Position numbers and translations under genes: made by a program | The notes under the pieces: generated by a model | The model's database searches: none | Seen by the model: the letters and a program-made list of their open reading frames with translations, nothing else | Told to the model about the DNA's origin: nothing | DNA from: Phoronis ovalis | Taxonomy: Eukaryota; Phoronida; Phoronidae | Reading direction: 5' to 3' | DNA length: 11,661 bases | NCBI GenBank assembly: GCA_028565635.1 | Contig: JAOXYB010051402.1 | Location: forward strand, 1 to 11,661 | Part shown: piece by piece, positions 1 through 7,438 of the stretch | How positions within the stretch are numbered: position 1 is the stretch's first letter | Layout: each line of letters opens with the position of its first letter

Positions 1-11
1 ATATTAATTTT

Positions 12-278
12 AGGCCCGTCAGACACTTTTTCAAAAGGGGGGTGCGTTTGTAGTGTTTTTAGAATTAACGATTTCAGAAAATATGAGTTACGTAAGTAAA
101 AAAAAGAAAGGGTCGCTGAAACGCTGATGTCTCCACGCTGGACATTTTTTTTGGACAAGTATTACATAAGATAAACGCTATAAAATATACGCACACTTAA
201 CAGTGCGCCCGATTGCGTGATTAGGGGTAAATAAATGTTCCTGTTATTTCACCCAACGCACCCCCATCTGACGGGCCT
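12..278. mobile_element. Palindromic MITE-like element
   Basis: AGGCCCGTCAGA (12-23) is an exact inverted match to TCTGACGGGCCT (267-278). Just inside, GGGGGTGCGTT (38-48) matches AACGCACCCCC (255-265) in inverted orientation, with about 13 extra bases in the left arm. The element is about 270 bp with no ORF. The termini, with outermost CAGG possible on the right-hand end, resemble hAT-type non-autonomous elements. No target duplication is clear, so the superfamily is uncertain. Confidence 0.5.
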
Positions 279-489
279 GAAAAATGATTTAAACATTCTT
301 GATAAAAACGTAGCAACGCAATACGGGGAGGCGAAGTAGATACATCGCTAGCTCATATAAGCAGTATCATATTATATTTAATCTGCTTATAGTTTCCAAG
401 AACGTAAAGGGCAAGACCCAGTTATTCATTGTTTATATGGTGTGTGCACAATAACACGAGATGAGTTTAGGAAACTGTTTATGCATAGC

Positions 490-640
490 CAGGGCCGTCA
501 GACACTTTTTCAAAGAGGGTTGCGTTTAATTTGTAGTAAATAATTTGTCTCGGACCATGGCCGCTGGAGGCAGGGGGAGGGTCCAGCAGAGGTGTCCTCC
601 TTTCGTAATCGGCGTAACCGGGGGGCCCGCTTAAGGGCCA
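490..640. mobile_element. Second element fragment sharing the terminal sequence of 12-49, plus GC-rich patch
   Basis: CAGGGCCGTCAGAC and the following CACTTTTTCAAAGAGGGTTGCGTTT (490-527) match 12-49 in direct orientation with few differences. A GC-rich stretch follows (551-640), including GGAGG...CCTCC complementarity (566-600) and a GGGGGGCCC run. No matching inverted right end was found, so this is a truncated relative. Confidence 0.4.
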
Positions 641-1256
641 TTTTGTTAATGAGTGTTATATCCTCCTTTTTGAGCAGAAAATCATCTTTCTAAGTTGACT
701 ATAAAATCATAATTAAAACCTTGTTTTTAAATATTGTATGGTACAAGATAAAAAGTGTTGCATGAATATTTCCATGCTCCCTAATTTAAGTATGCCTTTA
801 AACTAAGTGTTACACCAAACTGCCTGAATTAACAACTTTCTCTCCTGGGCACGAGCGCGTTCTTAGACATAGCTACGGTATCATATATCATACCTTTTTA
901 TATAAATCCCTAATGTGATAATATAAATAAAATTTTCTTGGGGGTAGTCTACATAGTGGAATAGCAAAAATGTTGGTGGTCATGCCTGCACGAAAAATTA
1001 ACTGGGAGTAGTATACATAATAATCTTCAGTTTTTAACAGGTCATTTTCTTAGCGCAATGTTTGGGAAATTTTTATAATGATTTAAATTACTTGAATTTA
1101 CTATAGAAGTGGATGGGAAAATCAATTGTGTCCTTATACCAATTGTTTGTTAAACGTAATTATAAATTAGCATGCTCAAAATGTTTGTATAATCTGTAAC
1201 TTACAAATTATATCTCCAGGACCTTAAGTATATTGTCATGCTGTAGAATCCAAAAT
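641..1256. other. Upstream flank: no feature seen
   Basis: AT-rich non-coding DNA with no open frame of note, no repeat copy recognised and no convincing promoter element. Confidence 0.5.
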
Positions 1257-1400
1257 GCTAACTTGAACTTGTTAGCATTCGTTAGAACGAACATCGGATT
1301 CTGATGTTCTAACGAACTGAACAATTTTGGCTAACACATTTAACTTGATGAAGTTCTAACAAGTTCAAAGTTGCTAATGAGTTCTAACAAATTCATGACT
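1257..1400. repeat. Nested inverted repeats built on GTTCTAAC/GTTAGAAC
   Basis: GAACATC (1289-1295) pairs with GATGTTC (1303-1309) around a 7-base loop. The flanking TTCGTTAGAAC (1278-1288) pairs with GTTCTAACGAA (1306-1316) after a 4-base offset. An outer pair is TTGAACTTGTTAG (1263-1275) with CTAACAAGTTCAA (1357-1369). A GTTCTAACAA copy recurs at 1381. This looks like a small foldback element just upstream of the first coding exon's acceptor. Confidence 0.55.
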
Positions 1401-1468
1401 CTGAAACAACTTAAGAAATAAAATGATGTTTACAACAGTACGTCATTTTTTTGCTTTCTCAATTACAG

Positions 1469-1566
1469 GTTGGTAATACATGTATCAAAACATTACAGTA
1501 GGCATCTAAGCACCTAACACCAGAACCAGACTATTTCTCTGAAATTGCACAATACGGCCGTGAATT
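1469..1566 (+). other. Probable 5' UTR start of the first coding exon, with a short uORF
   Basis: A good splice acceptor lies at 1447-1468: a T/C-rich run ending in TTACAG. This suggests that the exon begins at 1469, with an untranslated exon further upstream. A second possible acceptor ends at 1498. An ATG at 1480, in frame with the main start, opens a 9-codon uORF that stops at 1507-1509. A TGA at 1561-1563 also closes the frame just before ATG 1567, so the coding region cannot extend upstream within this exon. No core promoter could be placed. Confidence 0.45.
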
Positions 1567-2335
1567 ATGTCCGTCAAGATGAATTATCCCTTCAAAGCAG
1601 TAAAATACGGACTCACACGTGTAGAGTTCAAAGACATGTTAATCAGCAAACTTCAAAATGTCTTTGCTATAAATGACAGTAAGCAAATCGAGGCAACTGC
1701 ACTGGCTTCCATTAAGCATGTTTACCAGATAGTGTGTCTCCATCAAAACGAAAATGATCCTAATACTTGGGACAAAAGAAATACAATTGCCAATGACGCG
1801 TACGAGTCTTTAACCAGTGACATTTTTCCGGACTGTAGAGGTAGTGTGTGGGAAATATTTAAAGATATTGATGGAGAGCCGAATGCAGTCAGAGTGGATG
1901 CTGAAGCAGAATTTTACCATAAGTTACAATCAGACATGTATGAAGCATTGAATACTTTGACTATTATTAATGAAAGTGAATTATCAAACATTAAGAATTC
2001 AAATGCAAGTGGTCTGTGTAATGCTCTTGATCAAATCTCCAAAAAATTCTACGAAGATGGTAAACGCCCAGGGATGGCCAAAACCAGTGAAACAGAAACT
2101 AACCAAAATCGGGATGCATTGGAGCGCATAGCTTCATATGTCTTGCAAATATTAATGAGACGCACAGCTGTAAATATGGCAGTTGGAAATGATATGATGA
2201 ACCGTGACGAATACAATAAGTGGCATGCCCACATTAGGGTTATTATATCCTTTGCCCTGCTTCTGGTTGTCCTAGAATTCTTGTTTCTAAGTAAAACGTT
2301 TTGCTATGGTGGAAAAAGTTATTTGGAAAAGATAA
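1567..2335 (+). CDS. Coding exon 1: unknown N-terminal domain plus single membrane span
   Basis: The ATG at 1567 has A at -3 and is preceded in frame by a TGA, so it is the natural start. The frame stays open for 256 codons and ends at a full-consensus donor (GTAAGT, 2336-2341) with one base left over. Residues 1-220 are mixed and charged, probably mostly helical, with few Cys (57, 90, 151). No signal peptide is visible and no domain is recognised. A hydrophobic stretch follows at about 224-242 (IISFALLLVVLEFLFL). The residues after it are Lys-rich, which by the positive-inside rule puts the C-terminal side in the cytosol. Sequons NES (135) and NAS (146) lie on the N-terminal side, which fits a luminal or outside N-terminus, although the lack of a signal peptide argues against this. 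Without splicing the frame runs only seven more codons to TAA 2356-2358, giving a 263-aa tail-anchored-like protein. Confidence 0.7.
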
Positions 2336-5300
2336 GTAAGTATAAGGCTATCTATTAACCAAAATGTATTGCTATTCGCAAATTAAGAGATCTTTGTATA
2401 AATTTATGGTTAAACATGTTTACATACTGTATCTGAATGCAAAAAACATAAACAACAGTTACAAAACCCAACTACTTTTGGCTTGAAAATAATATTAAAA
2501 GGTTGGAATTTTTTTTTTATTATTTGCCAAGTTTCCATTTTCTTTGGGAAAACATGGTGTTTTTCGAATTATGTCAAAAACTCCTTCTCCTACAAAATTG
2601 GCAAAGATTATTTTTATATTAATATAGATCTATGAAACAGTGTCTTAAATTTTTAAAACTTTGCTTATTGATGGATAATTTTCACAAAGACGAAGCATTG
2701 GCTGGATGATTCGAAAGTGGATTCATGAAGGCCATACGTTAATGGGCGTATTTGACTAGGTGACAATTTAGATTGACATTGAAAAGTGTGTCATATGCCG
2801 ATCCGAATCTTGTATATTTTTCGTAGTAGTACTTACTTTGACTTGCAATAATTGCAAATACTTCAAGTTATATTCTCAAATGAATTTAAAAACTGGAGTA
2901 ACTGTTGATCCGAAAATTTGGCATATCTTTTGCAATCATCAATGTTTGTTCCCGTAGATGGTACAGCTTTATTTTTTTTGATCAGTTTCATATTTGGTAC
3001 AGCATAAATATGAATACTCCTGAATACAGCTCTAGTATGATTTGAAATGCTTTGACTCCAATATGGCTTACTGGTGGCCATTTTTTTACCAAGATATTAC
3101 ATCTCTAGTCGCAAAGATGAAGTTTCGATTAGACAATTCAAAGGCGGTTATCAGAAGGCCATAGGTGGGAGGGTGTCATTTGCTAATTGGCATTTTGGAA
3201 TGCCTTTGAAAAGTGGGTCAAACTGCCATCCGAGACAAAGAATTTTGCAGCCCGTCAAACTGTTTTAGCCCAGGCCTAGACAACTCAGATACATAAGAGA
3301 GGTTCCTTTAATTCAGACGTTAAACAGAGGCATGTATAAAGTTAAGAGTTCTTGCTAAAAACAGAGTATAATAAACTGTTAACCACCATCTACTGTTCAT
3401 ATGCGGAAAGTTTATTATTATTCCTAAATGTTTTTGACAGGGAAACCAATTAGAACACCAGTGAAGAATAATGGCACTTCAAATAAGACATATATTTTGA
3501 ACAGTAGAAATGGTATGTTGAAAGACATTTATACCTCATTTTCTATCTAGTTATTTATACTACATTTCAGTACTATAGGTGTAGACATATGTTTAAATAA
3601 AAACAACTTGGTGGAGTATAAATGATATATAATATACAGTGGATTGGTCGTTTTTCTATTATTTTATAAAGAACTAAGCTGAAAAATGATGTATAAATTA
3701 TACAGAGAAAACTACCAGTATTACTTACAAAAGGTAAATAATCCTAAGCAATAATCATTTTGGAAGATTTTAAGCAATTTTAGAAATTTGACCCTTGACC
3801 TCCAAATGACCTTTTGACCTCAAGGTCAACAATGGCTTACTCTGGGGATGCCACACCTCAAACACCGTGTCCCCGACTGTGCCCGTCTTCGAGATATAGC
3901 TTGTTGAAAATTGGAAGAAAGAAAGAAAGAAAAGAAAACGAACAAAACCAATAGTACAGTGTTGGTCTCTTATAGGAGCAACCCTAATAATCTATGGAAA
4001 ACAGTTACATACAGCCACGGATACACTATCGGCCGTAAGGTTTTGACATCCAGTGGCCCGGTGAGACACTAATGCCTGCATAATATTATAAAATATGCAC
4101 AGACAATAATAACAAAACAGAATAATATATAGTACAGCTCAGAACTATCTTCCCTTTAGTCGCTATCGAGGCGCGTTTACAGTCGCGATTCAATCGTCGC
4201 GATTGTATCTAATTTTTATTGCTACATTGTTAATCCCTGAAACATAAATGACGAACAGACAACAAGTTATTTAAAGTAATTGTGCACTTTGTGCAAATAG
4301 TCTGCTGCACATACTCCCTTTAATATATTTGCACCAGCAGCTGCTCGGAGATCCACAGAGATTTGTGATATGTTGATTAACAGTAATGGGTTTGTATAGA
4401 AGCAAATAGGATTACAAGCGCATAAAGAAAATGACTGTGTGTTTGTGTGTGTGTTTGTGTTTGTGGGGGGGGTGTATATTTCGTAAATCATTAATAATTA
4501 TAATATCCAACCTATATAGGCAGAAAATGTGTGAAGGGTCCATAATTAATAAATACAAAATAAGTGCTGCAATCTTGAAATAAATTTTAGAACGTGTCAA
4601 ATTTAACAAAAATATAATTTTGATAATTATAATGTCTGTAGCAATTGACTGCATTCAAGACCCAAAGAACTTGAAAAAATATCTTGAAAAAACATCATCA
4701 TCTAGCACAAAGAAAAAAGGAAAAAAACATCAGCAAGAACAACCCAGCAGCTCCGAAGTTCTTAAGAAACGTTGCCGAATCCTATTTGGTGAAGTTCACC
4801 ATACAAATGAATGTGATTTTTTTAATGCTATATCTGATCAGCTGGGTGAGGGAAAAAGTGCTACTGATCTACGTGTAGCGGTTGTTAACTACATCAAGCA
4901 GGATTCTAAACTTAAGGTATTTATAATTTTGGATATGTTCTCGTAAAGAATAGTCGTGTGCCTTTCCTCCATTACAACAACAGCAAGAAATGCAATTAAT
5001 GTTATTGGTAACACTATTAAAAATACCGCACATACTTCGTTGCTGTGTCTTGTATGTCTGGGAATGGTAAATTACAGTTGCCCATTGCAATCACGATTAC
5101 TGTTTGTTAGTTTTTATTCCCAGCCAATGTACAGTTGTAGTATAATTTTTACCCAATCAGCTTCATATTTGGTACAGGCTAAATACATGCCATAGTGCAG
5201 GTCGCTTGGAGTTTTGACCTTGATACTCCCAATATAGCAGACATGGTTGTTCCCGATAGGGCAGTCTTCTCCAAGACCACTTTTTGCACGACACTGCGCT

Positions 5301-7397
5301 TTCAAAATCCTGTGCCGCATGCACACTCACCTCCTGTGTCACACACTTTTCTGTCAAAACTGCCAATAGTGATTTTTCATGTCATTTGAAGGTCGTTTGT
5401 GTTCTTTTGTTTATTGCAAGGTCAAAAGGTAAACAAAAAAAAATTCTTGAAATTCAATAAAGTTCAAAAGTTATTTATACGTTATCTGAGATGACAATTA
5501 AATGTACGTTGTAAAGGTACATCACACATATACAAAAGGTCCCTGAAACTGAAGACATTGATTGCTGAGTGAAGGTGTATAAAACATACACCTTATCTCA
5601 TAATTAAGCCGATAAATAAATAAATATATATTACATAGTTTTCGTCTAAAAGCATTTTATAAATGTCAGAAAGGAGATATCAGGATTTATAAGCATATTG
5701 TGAGTTTGTGAATTGATATATTGGTGAATTGTTTCTGAAAACTGTGGTGAATGGTGAATAGCACTATTTACTGGACAACGTGAATGAGGTTTTGAAATTG
5801 GTGGTGAATGGGTCGGTGAATTTACCCTTTTTTAAAGTGGTGAATGGTGATCTGTTGGAGGTATACACTCTTCTCTGAGATGTCATGGAGGTCAAAGTGT
5901 CATTTAGAGGTAAAACATTGAAATCTACAAATAGCATTAAGCTTACAAAAATGAGGTTTTTATGTAAAGGTACCCTGTAATCAATAGGTCTTGGAGTCAA
6001 TCTGAGGTCAAAAGGTAAAAGCAGTCAAATTGTTAAAACTTGATATATTGAGATATGGATGTTGTTCCTTAGAAGGGACATCACATTGAGCCACTTTCCA
6101 GAAAGATGAAGTGTTAATTGACTTGACATTTTGAAGATGGATTCATGAATGTGCAGTAAAAAATACCTTCAACGTTTGGAAGTACTTTCGGTCTGTTCTT
6201 AAGACCTTTAATTACGAGTCGCTTTTTGTACTTTTGACCTTGGTTACCTCCAATATGGCCGACTGGTGTCCATGTTTGTAACCGGGTAGACACGTCACAT
6301 TGCATCTATAGCCGCAAAGAAGAAGCACTGCCTGGACGATTAAAGAGTGGTTATAAGAAGGCATAGGTTAGTCGGCATAATAGGTGAGGTGATACCGATA
6401 TTTTAAGATAACCTTGCTGAGAAGTAGGTCAAATACTGATCCGAATCTTCCACATTTTTTCTTGTGCGTGGCACCTTCTGTGTCTTGCAGTAACTGGTTC
6501 AGTTATTTCAGAATCAGCTTTATATTTGGTACAGGGTAATCAAAGTACAGGTCAATTATAATTATGACCTACGTGGCTTTCAAGATGGACGACTGGGGGC
6601 CATGTTGGTTCTCGAGGTTGTATGTCACAATAACAGTTTCAGTTTTATCTGATCCAGCTTAATGTTTGGTACAGTTAAGTACAGGTCAAAGTACAGCTTA
6701 GGTGTAATATTGACCTGGATTACTTCCAATATGGCTGACTATTGGTCACGTTTGTTCCCGAGAGGACACGCAGATTGTGCCCATTTGGAGAAAGACGAAG
6801 CTGTGACTGGACGCTTCCAAGGTGGGTTCAAGAGGCCATACGTTGGTTGGCATATTATATATATAGACCTTGAAAAGTTAGTCAAATGCCAATTCAAATA
6901 TTTGACATATTTTCTTGTGCATAACACTTTCTTTGTTTGCAATAACTATCTTCAATTTTTACCCGATCAGTGTTGAATGAATGATTCATGAAGGCCATAA
7001 GTTGGTGGATGTATTAGGATAGGTGACATTTTAAGATTTAGGTCAAATGCTGATCCAAATCTGACATTTATTGTATCAGGAACTAGTTCAGAAATTGCAC
7101 TGCCCAGATACAAATCAAAGCTATAAACCACACTATGATGTAATCCTTAGGATGTGATGGGCATTATAATTAGCCATGACAAATGTCTTGTTATAAGATC
7201 AGTTTTACACTAAAGCATAAAGATAAATATAGAATGAAATTTTAGAATGACTTTGAAAAGTGGGTAAGTAAATCTTTGATATTTTTTAACAGCTCTCCAT
7301 CTGTTTTTGCCTTTATCTTGAAATCTCCGACATTCCAAAAAGTACATCATGATGGTGTGTCTATAATCGAAATGACAAAGCTTTACACATATACAGT

Positions 7398-7438
<41 letters not shown>

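Noticed and set aside
2863-3081. 72-codon minus-strand frame
   Set aside because: It lies within the intron-1 repeat with no splice or domain support.
3074-3268. 64-codon frame on the plus strand
   Set aside because: It lies inside the dispersed repeat, and the frame is not kept in the other copies.
4591-4641. Acceptor at 4590 extending exon 3 upstream
   Set aside because: The phase fits, but the pyrimidine tract is poor and the added residues would be a low-complexity Ile/Asn/Lys stretch typical of non-coding AT-rich DNA.
4632-4916. ATG 4632 as the start of a stand-alone OTU gene
   Set aside because: Possible, but an acceptor at 4641 with the exact phase needed by exon 2 explains the exon better. 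The bases before 4632 are AT-rich, with an in-frame stop at 4581. Kept only as the alternative model.
6662-6976. 104-codon frame on the plus strand
   Set aside because: It is fully inside the 310-bp repeat unit, needs a non-ATG or internal start, and sister copies are broken. There is no protein pattern.
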